Positions 28,407 to 36,990 of a stretch of 64,000 nt of DNA are shown here, piece by piece. The notes beneath the pieces are model-generated. The model had not been told where the DNA came from and did no database searches. It worked only from the letters and a program-made list of their open reading frames with translations. Source of the stretch: Echinicola sp. 20G (GTDB taxonomy: Bacteria > Bacteroidota > Bacteroidia > Cytophagales > Cyclobacteriaceae); contig NZ_AP024154.1 in NCBI RefSeq assembly GCF_015533855.1, positions 4,160,501 through 4,224,500 of the forward strand, given 5' to 3'. Position 1 is the first letter of the stretch. Each line of letters opens with the position of its first letter. A program made the position numbers and the translations under genes.

Positions 28407-29387
28407 ATGGAAAATAATTTAATGGTAAGAGATATTGTTAGAATAGTAACCTTCAAGATAATTGCCATGCTTTTTTTGATACTGGTATTTGGAGAAGTCA
28501 AGGCACAGAAGGATACTGTGTCGATTCTCCATATAACTGATCTGCATGTTATATTTAATCCAGAGGCCTATATTGAGGAAATGATGGTTTACCGCCAAAA
28601 GAAAGATTATCACTTGGGTGAGGGCAGGTTGAGGGAATTCCTTTCAACAGTACCGGCCACAACCAAAAGTGATATGGTAGTGGCCACGGGAGATCTGATT
28701 GATTTCTTTGAATCTGAAGTAGGGGATGGCTCCATCCTGGATATCCAGACAAGGCAGTTTTCAAAATTGCTGGATGAATATGATGTGCCTATCCACCTGA
28801 CCATGGGCAACCATGAAACCTTTACCTTTGAGTGGGACGATTCATTGGAGTATAAGCTGTTGCACCATCAGTACCATACTGGAAAGGCCCGTGCCCTGTG
28901 GATCAGAAATCTTGAGGATTTTAAAAATGGGACCTACTATAGCAAAAAGCTCGAGGTCGGGAAGACCCAATATAAACTGATCTTTCTGGATGATAGCTTT
29001 TATGAATTCAAAGACGACGACGATACTGATGTTCCCTATATTAGCAAACCACAGGAATATTGGTTGGAAAATGAGTTGAACGCTTCCCAGGATGATGTTG
29101 AAATCATATTTATGCATATTCCATTTGGCGCCAAGGTGAGCGAAAAAAATGCCTTTTACAAGGTCCTCCAGAAACACCCTTCTTGTAAACTGGTAGTTGC
29201 AGGCCATCACCATAAGGATATTATCAGAAGCTATCCAAACGATAAGGATGGCTTCGTTCAGGTGCAGACAGCAGCACTGGTAAATAGTGTGGAAAATTGG
29301 CGATTGATCAAGCTTACCGATGACCGGATATTGGTTACAGAAACGGGTAATAGATCGGCCAGTGAGGTGGTCATTTCTCTTGATTAG
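28407..29387 (+). CDS. Exported calcineurin-like metallophosphoesterase
   Basis: About 326 residues from ATG 28407, chosen over a TTG at 28392. A signal peptide is visible (FKIIAMLFLILVFGEVKAQ). The metallophosphoesterase motifs occur in order: ITDLHVIFN (Asp and His metal ligands), ATGDLIDF, MGNHE and VVAGHHHKD. It hydrolyses a phosphomono- or diester outside the inner membrane. It starts 34 bp after susD in the same operon. With the GDPD encoded next and the phosphodiester glycosidases of locus 1, it supports a phosphate-ester substrate for these loci. The exact substrate is unknown. Confidence 0.87.
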   Translation: MENNLMVRDIVRIVTFKIIAMLFLILVFGEVKAQKDTVSILHITDLHVIFNPEAYIEEMMVYRQKKDYHLGEGRLREFLSTVPATTKSDMVVATGDLIDFFESEVGDGSILDIQTRQFSKLLDEYDVPIHLTMGNHETFTFEWDDSLEYKLLHHQYHTGKARALWIRNLEDFKNGTYYSKKLEVGKTQYKLIFLDDSFYEFKDDDDTDVPYISKPQEYWLENELNASQDDVEIIFMHIPFGAKVSEKNAFYKVLQKHPSCKLVVAGHHHKDIIRSYPNDKDGFVQVQTAALVNSVENWRLIKLTDDRILVTETGNRSASEVVISLD

Positions 29388-29417
29388 GGAATCTAGTTAA
29401 ATCAACATATCAACCTT

Positions 29418-29462
29418 GGGTCAAAACACTTTTATAACCATTGTTTCAAAGTGTTTTGACCC
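29418..29462. terminator. Long inverted repeat between metallophosphoesterase and GDPD genes
   Basis: A 15-bp perfect inverted repeat (GGGTCAAAACACTTT and its complement) flanks a 15-base loop. It begins 31 bp after the metallophosphoesterase stop and ends 21 bp before the GDPD start. It may act as a terminator, a message-processing site or an operator for the downstream gene. Confidence 0.6.
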
Positions 29463-29483
29463 TTGTTCAAATTATTGTATATA

Positions 29484-30395
29484 ATGAAAACGATAAAAGT
29501 AATCCATGGAGTTCTTCTTTGTCTCTTTATAAACCTATTTGGTGCTTATGGTCAATCAAGTGAAGATGGTGAACGTAACTTTTTAAGGTTTGCTACGGCC
29601 CAAGAGCTTCATGAATTTTTCACCTATACGGGAAGGAATAGTCCGTTAATCAGTGGGCATAGGGGAGGAAAGGAGAGTGGTTATCCTGAAAACAGCATAG
29701 AGGCCTTTGCCAATACTTTGAAACATACCCCAGTTTTTTTTGAAATTGACCCCAGGTTAACCAAGGATAGCATTATTGTGCTGATGCATGATGCCAGTCT
29801 GGAACGGACCACCAATGGACATGGGAAATTAAGGGACATTTCATGGAAAGAGGCCCAACAGTTATGTTTGAAGGATGTTAATGGCATTCTGACTGATCTT
29901 AAGATCCCTTCACTCGAAGAAGTAATTTTATGGAGCAAGGGAAAGACCATAGTCAACCTTGATCATAAAGATGTTCCCATGGAGATGACTGTAGCTTTGG
30001 TCAAAAGACTCAATGCATTTGATCATGTGATGATCACGGTCCATGATCCAAGTGAAGCAAGTTATTATTTGAAGCAACACCCTGATTTTATGTTTTCGGC
30101 CTTTATCCGCAACCAAGCCGAATTCAATTCTTATGAGGAGGCAGGTATCCCTTGGAGCCAGATTATGGCGTATGTCGGCCCCATGAGCAAGCCAGAAAAT
30201 CAAGCCCTTTATGATCAGCTGCACGCCAAAGGTGTGCTGGTCATGATCTCTGCTGCTCCCAGCTATGATAAAATGGATAACAAAGAGGAGCAATTTGATT
30301 CCTATATTAAGGTATTTGAAGAGGGAGCTGATGTTTTGGAATCGGATTACCCCATTGAGGTGGCCAAAGCGTTAAAAAGTTTTATTATTCTATGA
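29484..30395 (+). CDS. Glycerophosphodiester phosphodiesterase, exported
   Basis: About 303 residues from ATG 29484 with a signal peptide (VIHGVLLCLFINLFGAYGQ). GDPD signatures are clear: ISGHRGGKESGYPENSIEAF with the first catalytic His and Glu, FEIDPRLTKDSIIVLMHDASLERTTNG with the metal and second-His motif, and NLDHKD. Such enzymes split glycerophosphodiesters to glycerol-3-phosphate and an alcohol; some GlpQ-type members trim glycerol-phosphate teichoic acids from the end. It is the last gene of locus 2, behind a 15-bp inverted repeat that may give it separate expression. Confidence 0.9.
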   Translation: MKTIKVIHGVLLCLFINLFGAYGQSSEDGERNFLRFATAQELHEFFTYTGRNSPLISGHRGGKESGYPENSIEAFANTLKHTPVFFEIDPRLTKDSIIVLMHDASLERTTNGHGKLRDISWKEAQQLCLKDVNGILTDLKIPSLEEVILWSKGKTIVNLDHKDVPMEMTVALVKRLNAFDHVMITVHDPSEASYYLKQHPDFMFSAFIRNQAEFNSYEEAGIPWSQIMAYVGPMSKPENQALYDQLHAKGVLVMISAAPSYDKMDNKEEQFDSYIKVFEEGADVLESDYPIEVAKALKSFIIL

Positions 30396-30475
30396 CAGGA
30401 TGGACGGAGACAGGATATTGGCTAAAATCAGTTTAGATTTTGTAGATCTAAAACATTTTAAAAAAAATGTATCAT

Positions 30476-30664
30476 TTAAACTTTAGTTTTTAGCACCAAT
30501 ACAAAATAGAAGACTGAAATCAATAAAAATATGGATATCAATAAACCTAAATAGGAAACTATTTGCATAGCGGTTAGTATATCATTTGGATTATAATATA
30601 TAATATATCCAGCATTGGTGATAATCATAGACAACACCAGGAAATAGATAAGATTCCTCTTCAT
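30476..30664 (-). CDS. Small two-helix membrane protein
   Basis: About 62 residues from MKRNLIYF; a longer start at 30697 is possible. Two hydrophobic segments are visible, LIYFLVLSMIITNAGYIIYY and MQIVSYLGLLISIFLLISVFYFVLVL, separated by a short polar loop. No family is recognised. It is an isolated leftward gene between the GDPD gene and the decayed terpene-synthase copy. Membrane residence is clear; the function is unknown. Confidence 0.5.
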   Translation of the reverse strand: MKRNLIYFLVLSMIITNAGYIIYYNPNDILTAMQIVSYLGLLISIFLLISVFYFVLVLKTKV

Positions 30665-30769
30665 GATTAGGATCAACGTGGGCTTGTTTTTAATCAAGTA
30701 AATATAGTTTTGAGTATAATAAATTTTTCGAATAAAAATAAAAATTTAAGGAGTTATTTATCGATTTAG

Positions 30770-31040
30770 CATACCATCCCAGTATGATCCCTTACCCAAA
30801 GCTCCTTTCCTTTTAATAGCTCTTCTGTTGCTTTTAACAATAATTTCTTTTCAGATAGAGTGGCATTTTGGGCTTTCAGAACCAATTGATCTTGGTTCTG
30901 AAATATCCTTTAACAAAAGGACAGCTGAAGGAGGTGTGCGCAAAAAGGATAGGCCTATTGATAGCGAACCAATTAAATGGCTGTTCCGGCACCGGAACAA
31001 TTTTTCAAGTGATGGAAATATTTTATTATGGCTGCACCTA
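30770..31040 (-). pseudogene. Decayed second copy of the terpene synthase gene
   Basis: Read leftward, 31035-30970 gives IIKYFHHLKNCSGAGTAI, then stops. This matches VIEYFSHLKHCSGAGIAI of the intact terpene synthase at 33847-34782. After an internal deletion of roughly 100 codons, about 30906-30770 gives QNQDQLVLKAQNA and ATEELLKGKELWVRDHTG, matching the intact C-terminus (INELLKGMELWAREDTG). Stop codons and the deletion make it non-functional. It shows that the terpene synthase was once duplicated in this neighbourhood. Confidence 0.8.
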
Positions 31041-31062
31041 TCCAATTAGATACAGGAAATTG

Positions 31063-31255
31063 CAAGGAACTAGGTACTTTTTTGTACAGGAAGGGGGATA
31101 GGTTGGACAGGGGGCATTTTCCACCAGTACTCAAACAGTACCCCATCCACTCAGGAGGGTTCTACAGGATACATGGCAAGGTAGTGGAAGAATTTGGGGT
31201 GTATGCCGTGGAAGTAAGAGCTTTGGGCAAAGTGGGCGTAAGGAAAAATCAATGA
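31063..31255 (+). pseudogene. Decayed 3' end of the error-prone dnaE
   Basis: The last about 50 codons read HFPPVLKQYPIHSGGFYRI and VVEEFGVYAVEVRALGKVG, nearly identical to the C-terminus of the dnaE at 6635-9562, including the DNA between them. Similarity begins near the codons for GTFLDEKGDWLD of the parent and ends at the stop codon. The rest of the gene is absent. It abuts the decayed terpene synthase, so a rearrangement joined two unrelated gene ends here. Confidence 0.9.
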
Positions 31256-31277
31256 CCTTAATACCCGGAAGAAGGTT

Positions 31278-32207
31278 TTAGTTTTCCTTTTTGTTTCTGA
31301 AATCATGTTTAATTTCAACGATTTCATCTTCTTTGATAGAAACAAATTTCTCGATTGTCTTAGTTTTGTCTGTATCCAGAGTTGTCATCGTCAATAGGTA
31401 TCTTCCCAATTTTAGGTTATCAAATGAACAAGAGTAATTGGATTCGTCTAAAGCTAAAGTCTTGGTCAAACTTGCTCCTTTAAGAGATATTGTGACTTTT
31501 GCTTTTTGTTCTTTTTCAAATTCAATGAGAAGGGCACCTCGTTGGTTTTTCTTGTTTTCTTCATCATTTTTTTGTTTGATGTTTTTCTTTATTTCTTCCT
31601 TATTGGTTTTTAGTTGCTCTCTTGATAAATTTAATTCTTCATTTACTTTACTGTTAAATGATTGTAATTGTTCAGAAAATAGGGTTTTCCATGATTCTGT
31701 TTCAGTAATGATTGTTTCCCTTATAGTTGTATCAAAGGCAAGCAATATGGTCATTAATTCATTTTTCTGTTCCAATGTTGGGTTTTGGACATCAATACTC
31801 TGTAAAAGCTGTATCCATTTGCCGTTGAACTCAGCAATTATCTTATCCAATTGCATCTTTACCGAAGTGAACCTCATCCATGCCATAGAGTGTCCAAATA
31901 ATCTATCAAGTAGTAAGGCTACACTTGCTAATGCCAAGGATAAATAACCTATTGAATAATAATTTACAATTTGATTAAAAATGCAAATCTCATCTGAAGG
32001 GCCTTTCAGAATGGGTAAGATTAGACTAAATGAAAAACCCAGAACGGCCAACAAAATGAAGGCATTTGAAAAATATCTCCTTCTTGATTTGCCCTTGGTA
32101 TAAAATATTAATTGCTCATCTGAATATTCTATTATCTTATTCAAATAATCGATGATGATTGCATTGTTAAAACCGGCAATGCCCCAATTTCTATCTGAAG
32201 CTTTCAT
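31278..32207 (-). CDS. SLATT-like two-helix membrane protein with coiled coil and beta-sandwich tail
   Basis: A 309-residue protein. Two adjacent membrane helices lie at about 48-72 (FSNAFILLAVLGFSFSLILPIL) and 88-108 (YLSLALASVALLLDRLFG). They are followed by a helix reading WMRFTSVKMQLDKIIAEFNGKW, which resembles SLATT domains (2TM effectors associated with SMODS and SLOG nucleotide systems). A charged helix rich in Lys and Glu follows (about 190-225), then a small beta-rich tail ending KIEDEIVEIKHDF-like strands. No nucleotide cyclase or SLOG partner gene is adjacent. If it is a SLATT it may be an orphan membrane effector; the family call is moderate. Confidence 0.5.
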   Translation of the reverse strand: MKASDRNWGIAGFNNAIIIDYLNKIIEYSDEQLIFYTKGKSRRRYFSNAFILLAVLGFSFSLILPILKGPSDEICIFNQIVNYYSIGYLSLALASVALLLDRLFGHSMAWMRFTSVKMQLDKIIAEFNGKWIQLLQSIDVQNPTLEQKNELMTILLAFDTTIRETIITETESWKTLFSEQLQSFNSKVNEELNLSREQLKTNKEEIKKNIKQKNDEENKKNQRGALLIEFEKEQKAKVTISLKGASLTKTLALDESNYSCSFDNLKLGRYLLTMTTLDTDKTKTIEKFVSIKEDEIVEIKHDFRNKKEN

Positions 32208-32567
32208 ATTTGTTTAAAAGGCTAATTGAAAGTAATGGAGAGTAAACTCCTTCCAAGTAATAATTTAGATCATTAACAATAGCAGCTTTTAAACAACTTA
32301 AGGCTGATTATCCCATAAAGGCATTCTGGTTTTTCAATATGTTCTATTGAAATTTTATAGTGAAGTTAAGCATATTTGAATTCAATAAAAATACCATAAA
32401 AATGGTATTTTTATGATTCATTAAATTGGGTTTCAACACTGTAATTGTATAAATCAATTACTCTAATTTATTTTTCTGAGATTCCCATAAACTATGAATA
32501 TTTGATTTTTTTCTTGGTGTTTATTTTTTTCCATTTGATGCACATTCAATAAAACAAAATTCAACAG
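32208..32567. other. AT-rich intergenic stretch with one perfect hairpin
   Basis: No gene is seen. A perfect 11-bp stem with an AAAA loop lies at 32387-32412 (AAAAATACCAT with ATGGTATTTTT), of the same design as the hairpins at 31 and 45854. It could terminate the leftward or rightward transcripts on either side. Confidence 0.5.
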
Positions 32568-33809
32568 TTAAAATCCATCTCCCTCCTGAAACAAAAACAG
32601 AAACTCTCCACTCTCATCAATCAGCCCGTCCCTGACCACTGTTTTTCCGTTTTCAAAAGTTGTTGTTCTGGCCAACATTAATCCGTTTTTATAGTCCTTC
32701 AGTGCTCCGTAACTGAAATCAAGAATAATGTCCCCATGAATAGCTATCAGGCCATAACGTCCTTCTTTTCTGAAAATGGCCTTACCGGTATCTATTAATT
32801 GCCTGAGCGTTGGAGAAAACTTTTCGGTTTCATAGTGAAGGGGAATCTCGAAATTATATTCGTCCAAATAATAATACTTGGAATCATACTTTTCCACAAT
32901 CTTACCCTTTTTATTGATCAAAAGAATGGGACTGTTGATCTCTTCTCTTACTAGTGCATGGTCTTTGTAAAAGGGGGTGGCATAGGTATAATCCGCTGGG
33001 ATCACCAGTTCATTTGATGGGTTGATGTAGCCCTGTTTGCCTTTGTTGTCCGTAACCCGTGCCATGCCACATGAAAAGCGGGTGGGTTGGGCATGGTAGT
33101 TAAATGGTATGACTGTTTTACCTTCTTTATCAATAAATCCCCATTTATGCTCTTTGTTTTGAACAGAAGCCAGCCCTTCATAAAAACTCCCTGCACTCAG
33201 GAATTGGGGAGCGATCTTCATCGCCATGGATTTGTCCATGTAGCCAAAGATTGATTTTGGACTTTTGATGGTTGCAAGTCCCTCAGAAAAGGGAAGCATT
33301 CCAGAATTCCTGCCAAGTATACTAAACCATCCAAACAAGCCCTTGTCTGCATTGGGAAAAAATCGGAAATAGTCTGTTTTGGTTAAGGTGTCGATTGGTT
33401 CGCCACGAAAGTCAAAATATAGATAGGATAAGTCTCTTTCTCCCTCATAGTTCAATTGGGCAATTCCTCCATTTTTACTCCATTCCCATAAAACCCTTAC
33501 TTTCAATACGGTATTATTGTTCGCAATATCCTTGATCAAATAATTATCCCCTGAGGTTTCCAGGCAATGTCCGCTTTGGATCTGAAAGGGTATCGTGTTG
33601 AACAATTGTGGTTCCCAATTTATCTTATGGGGACGGGAAGGGTTTTCCATATCATACAACAGAATGGAACTGTTGTTTTTGAGCGTAATGTAGGAACCAT
33701 CAAAAGGCATGTATTCCCTAAATGAACTTTCCATATTTCCTTTCAATGTTGGCTGGGCCATAAGGAACAGGGGAAATAGGCTTAAAAATAAGATGGACAT
33801 TGATTTCAT
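32568..33809 (-). CDS. WG-repeat protein, exported
   Basis: A 413-residue protein with a signal peptide (SILFLSLFPLFLMAQ). Several WG-type repeats are visible: WGFIDKEGKTVIPFNYH, KQGYINPSNELVIPADY and YGLIAIHGDIILDFSYG, a beta-hairpin repeat common in Bacteroidota periplasmic proteins and thought to mediate binding. No enzymatic motif is seen. It starts 37 bp downstream of the terpene synthase stop and could share its transcript. No functional link to terpenes is evident. Confidence 0.85.
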   Translation of the reverse strand: MKSMSILFLSLFPLFLMAQPTLKGNMESSFREYMPFDGSYITLKNNSSILLYDMENPSRPHKINWEPQLFNTIPFQIQSGHCLETSGDNYLIKDIANNNTVLKVRVLWEWSKNGGIAQLNYEGERDLSYLYFDFRGEPIDTLTKTDYFRFFPNADKGLFGWFSILGRNSGMLPFSEGLATIKSPKSIFGYMDKSMAMKIAPQFLSAGSFYEGLASVQNKEHKWGFIDKEGKTVIPFNYHAQPTRFSCGMARVTDNKGKQGYINPSNELVIPADYTYATPFYKDHALVREEINSPILLINKKGKIVEKYDSKYYYLDEYNFEIPLHYETEKFSPTLRQLIDTGKAIFRKEGRYGLIAIHGDIILDFSYGALKDYKNGLMLARTTTFENGKTVVRDGLIDESGEFLFLFQEGDGF

Positions 33810-33846
33810 TTTTAAATTATTTAGTTGGTTTGAACTGATTATAATT

Positions 33847-34782
33847 CTATTTGTACCTTCCCGTATCTTCCCTGGCCCAAAGTTCCATTCCTTTCAATAG
33901 TTCGTTGATGGCTTTTACCAATAATTCCATTTCGGATGGAGAGACATTTGGGATTTCCCGAACCAATTGAACTTGGTTCAAAAAGATCTTTTGATGAAAG
34001 GCCAGGTGCTGCTTTACCCTTTCAATGGATTGTTCCCTTGAGATTCTGTACTGTTGTTCTTTGAGCAGGATCAGGTTATGGAAATCACCTGCTGCTGCTT
34101 CCTTTACATAGGAGGACAAATCATTGGAGAGGCAGATCAAGTTTACAATGGTCTGGTACAAAGGTGCCAAATGGGGATGGTGGACAAGACGTCCAAAAGG
34201 GTAAATATTGAGGTAAGCCAGTAATTCAATGGCAATTCCAGCCCCAGAGCAGTGTTTTAAATGTGAAAAATATTCAATAACAGTAGGGGATGTATTGGTG
34301 GCCAGGTTCTTGGCTTCCCATAGCCCTGCCTTTAGGAATTTTCGAACATAATTGATAAGTCTGACTCCTAACTCTTTATCAGCTGCACATTGTCGGAACC
34401 ATCCCCAATGGACCTCTTGAAAGACCTCTATAATGGCACTTGTGCCGGTATATGCAATATTCTTTTTGATAGCACTATATTGGTGAAGCAGCTCCTTCCA
34501 GAATTGAACCCTGATATTGCCCTTTAATTGATCCGCCCTGTCGTCCAGACAAAATAGTATGAGAAAAAGCCTCATGATCTGTTCCAATTCCACTTTGCTC
34601 GCTTTGGGGAAAAGTCGTGCAGCAAATTTGTTCAGCTTTTGGGAGCGGCAGCACCTAAACTCATTTTCATCTATAAAAAGCCCTTTTCTTTTTGCCCACT
34701 CATAAACCCTTTCTGAAACAGGTTCATAACTGGGGTTCAATAAGGGAACTGCAGTCCCATGATTCAAAGTTTCGTAATTCAT
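33847..34782 (-). CDS. Class I terpene synthase (terpene cyclase)
   Basis: About 311 residues from ATG 34782 (MNYETLNHG); a longer frame to 34893 has no sensible N-terminus. It has both metal-binding signatures of bacterial class I terpene cyclases: DDRAD in LILFCLDDRAD, and NDLSSYVKE, which fits the NSE triad ND(x)2S(x)3E. It also has a C-terminal Arg-Tyr pair in the last residues. The enzyme ionises a prenyl diphosphate and cyclises it to a sesqui- or diterpene. No prenyltransferase or P450 gene is adjacent. A Crp/Fnr-like regulator gene lies upstream on the same strand. A decayed copy is at 30770-31040. The product cannot be predicted. Confidence 0.85.
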   Translation of the reverse strand: MNYETLNHGTAVPLLNPSYEPVSERVYEWAKRKGLFIDENEFRCCRSQKLNKFAARLFPKASKVELEQIMRLFLILFCLDDRADQLKGNIRVQFWKELLHQYSAIKKNIAYTGTSAIIEVFQEVHWGWFRQCAADKELGVRLINYVRKFLKAGLWEAKNLATNTSPTVIEYFSHLKHCSGAGIAIELLAYLNIYPFGRLVHHPHLAPLYQTIVNLICLSNDLSSYVKEAAAGDFHNLILLKEQQYRISREQSIERVKQHLAFHQKIFLNQVQLVREIPNVSPSEMELLVKAINELLKGMELWAREDTGRYK

Positions 34783-34968
34783 CTGTAATAAAAATTGTAG
34801 TGGTAATAAAATAATGGCCATTGAAGGCTTCATGGAGATAAAACAATCCCAACACTTTGCTTTAAAATAGGGAAGGGCAATTTTGATTAGCAAAGCTTAT
34901 AGAAAAAAAGTACTCCCTGATTACTGATGAATGTCATAGGACATTTTTGGGTAAATATCCGGCCGCTA

Positions 34969-35562
34969 CTACCCCATCAATCCCAGTTTTTTTAAAGTCC
35001 TTCTCATTTTTGAAACTGAACATTTGAATAGATGTCCTTTGTCCTTAATGCTCAATTTTCCGTTTTCATATGGGAAATCGGTGGCCAGTTTCAATAGACC
35101 TTCCTCCAAGGGCAGGTTAAAGATATTGTGCCAGGCCTCATAGTCCTGGGCAATGCCCCTGTTGATGGCTGTGGAGAGATTGGTGACACCTTGTATTTTG
35201 TCCAGTACGTGCTTTTCTGCAATGGTGCTGAGTTCCAGCACCACGGAATACTCAAGGGTTTTGATGATATATGGAGAGGGAACCTGATGGGTGAAACTTT
35301 CCAAATGGGTGGCCACCATACCCTTTTTAAATATCCTTACCCTAAAATCACGGCCACTCTCGCTAGGGTAGAGCATGGCAACTGCCCCTTTGAATACATA
35401 TCGGGCATAATGTTCGGTTTCCCCTGTACCTTTTAGTTCCGTACTTTTCGGGTAGCTTTTCAGGGGAAGATGGGGGACCAATTGCTCGTACACCGATATG
35501 TCAAGGCGGTAATAATGATCAAATTCCTTTTTAAGCTCTTCGGCAGTCAAAAATCTTTCCAT
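34969..35562 (-). CDS. Crp/Fnr-like transcriptional regulator
   Basis: About 197 residues from MERFLTAEE; a start at 35610 is possible but adds an unlikely Pro-rich head. The cyclic-nucleotide-binding-type beta barrel is recognisable (YARYVFKGAVAMLYPSES, FKKGMVATHLESF, LEYSVVLELSTI) and a short DNA-binding end follows (LSIKDKGHLFKCSVSKMRRTL). Bacteroidota proteins of this type often lack the residues that bind cAMP. It is co-oriented with the terpene synthase 187 bp downstream and may control it; this is inferred from adjacency only. Confidence 0.72.
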   Translation of the reverse strand: MERFLTAEELKKEFDHYYRLDISVYEQLVPHLPLKSYPKSTELKGTGETEHYARYVFKGAVAMLYPSESGRDFRVRIFKKGMVATHLESFTHQVPSPYIIKTLEYSVVLELSTIAEKHVLDKIQGVTNLSTAINRGIAQDYEAWHNIFNLPLEEGLLKLATDFPYENGKLSIKDKGHLFKCSVSKMRRTLKKLGLMG

Positions 35563-35799
35563 AGGCAAAAACTTCACATGCACCCCGGGGAGGGGTGAAA
35601 AACCATACATACAGCATTAGGAGTAAACATAAGAAAACCAGTTGTTTAATTCAATTTTGACTGTCGGCAATTGTTAGCAGGTTACGGAAATATGTCATAT
35701 GAAGTCCTTTAGGTAAAAAGTGCAATATTTTGTTGGAATTGTTTTAATGTAATTGTCAGGTCTGCTAACTTAAAATCAAGATCAACGGAAAAATTGCCT

Positions 35800-36261
35800 A
35801 TGTACCTGTCCAAAACACTGAAAATTATTGCCGATAACCATAGGGAAATCATGGCCCACGTACTGGCCTTCCTTTACACCTATACGGCCATCAGTAAATG
35901 GTACGATTGGGAAGCAACCCGCATCTCAATGTCCAATCAGGTATTCCCTGAGTGGCTGGGCACTATCATACTCTATTTCCTGCCCCCGGCAGAATTGGCC
36001 CTGGCCATTCTGCTGCTCGGAAGGAGGACGGTAGGCCCGGCCCTTTGGGTAAGCCTTGGACTGTTAACGGTATTTACTGGATATATTTTTCTTGTACTAA
36101 TGGGGATTTTTGATCGGGTCCCCTGCAGTTGTGGGGGAGTACTAAGTGCATTGGGCTGGGGAGAGCACTTGGTTTTTAATCTATGCTTTATGGCACTCAA
36201 CCTCATAGGGATCTATAAAAGTCAGTCGTTCAAGAAGCGCAAAGCAATTGTAGGAAATTAG
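35800..36261 (+). CDS. MauE/DoxX-like membrane protein
   Basis: About 153 residues with four hydrophobic helices: IMAHVLAFLYTYTAISKW, TIILYFLPPAELALAILLLG, LWVSLGLLTVFTGYIFLVLMG and LVFNLCFMALNLIGIY. The segment VPCSCGGVLSALGWGEHLVFN is the hallmark of Bacteroidota MauE-type proteins, with a vicinal-type CSC pair facing the periplasm and a possible role in thiol redox. It precedes a DUF6520 peptide, and the TlpA-like thioredoxin protein at 42.5 kb belongs to the same type of neighbourhood. ATG 35800 is preferred to TTG 35794. The redox role is inferred. Confidence 0.8.
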   Translation: MYLSKTLKIIADNHREIMAHVLAFLYTYTAISKWYDWEATRISMSNQVFPEWLGTIILYFLPPAELALAILLLGRRTVGPALWVSLGLLTVFTGYIFLVLMGIFDRVPCSCGGVLSALGWGEHLVFNLCFMALNLIGIYKSQSFKKRKAIVGN

Positions 36262-36607
36262 TTGGCCAAGGATTTAGCTGTTGTATTCAAGTCTGGAAAG
36301 TGGCATTGCAAATATCTATTATTTATGGACCCAGATTGCAAATCTAGGCCAGCACGGTCAACCAGTTATACAAATAAATTAACATCATCGGCATATAGCC
36401 AGCACAACGGGAAACTCCCGCGAGTAGGTTTGAATTGAGTTTTTCATAACAAAGCAAAGAAAGAAAAAATGTACGGCCAGTGAAGGTACAAGGTACTTGC
36501 CTGGCAACGGTAGGGGAGAAAACCGGACGCTCCTCTCAAAAGATTGTCAAGCGTAACACAACGATCGAAACGCCCGGATACATTTGTAATATTTAAACCA
36601 TAAAACT
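36262..36607. other. Long untranslated leader before the DUF6520 gene
   Basis: About 345 bp with no gene. It contains small GC stems, such as CGGGA with TCCCG at 36408-36420, and may be a structured 5' leader of the next gene. No known riboswitch class is recognised. Confidence 0.35.
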
Positions 36608-36877
36608 ATGAAAAATAGTGTTTTAAATTTAGTAAAGGGTGGGGTTTTTCTCCTTGCCATGGTTGCGGCATTCGCATTTACAACTCCGACCAATCTTCAG
36701 AATGGCTTCGGAGCTGAGAGGGATCAGGACGGTGATATTGTGGCATGGCATGATGTCAGCCAACTAAGCCCCTCGGAATATGAATGCAATGCGTCGGAGT
36801 ATGATTGTATTTATGCAGAGGATGATGAGAGCTCAACGGCACTTGAGCCAGGTACCTTTGAATTGACCAATCCTTAA
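36608..36877 (+). CDS. DUF6520-type small exported protein
   Basis: An 89-residue protein with an N-terminal hydrophobic segment (GGVFLLAMVAAFAFTT) typical of DUF6520 peptides in Bacteroidota. The mature part is acidic and carries two cysteines (YECNASEYDCIY). Such genes regularly follow a MauE-like gene and accompany SusCD-TlpA operons, as here, though the SusD gene is convergent. The function is unknown. It is followed by a clear terminator. Confidence 0.75.
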   Translation: MKNSVLNLVKGGVFLLAMVAAFAFTTPTNLQNGFGAERDQDGDIVAWHDVSQLSPSEYECNASEYDCIYAEDDESSTALEPGTFELTNP

Positions 36878-36889
36878 TGGATAGTAGGT

Positions 36890-36920
36890 AAGGGGCTGTC
36901 AATGTTTTTGCAGCCCCTTT
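36890..36920 (+). terminator. Terminator after the DUF6520 gene
   Basis: A 9-bp stem (AAGGGGCTG with CAGCCCCTT) and a 12-base loop begin 13 bp after the stop codon, followed by TTTGTTT. It separates this gene from the convergent susD. Confidence 0.85.
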
Positions 36921-36990
36921 GTTTAAATGAGGATATGATCCTCACTATTTTTTGACCATTATTACATTCTTTTCCAATCCCCTAAGTTCC

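Noticed and set aside
36262..36607. Possible riboswitch before the DUF6520 gene
   Set aside because: The stems are short and no known riboswitch consensus could be recognised.
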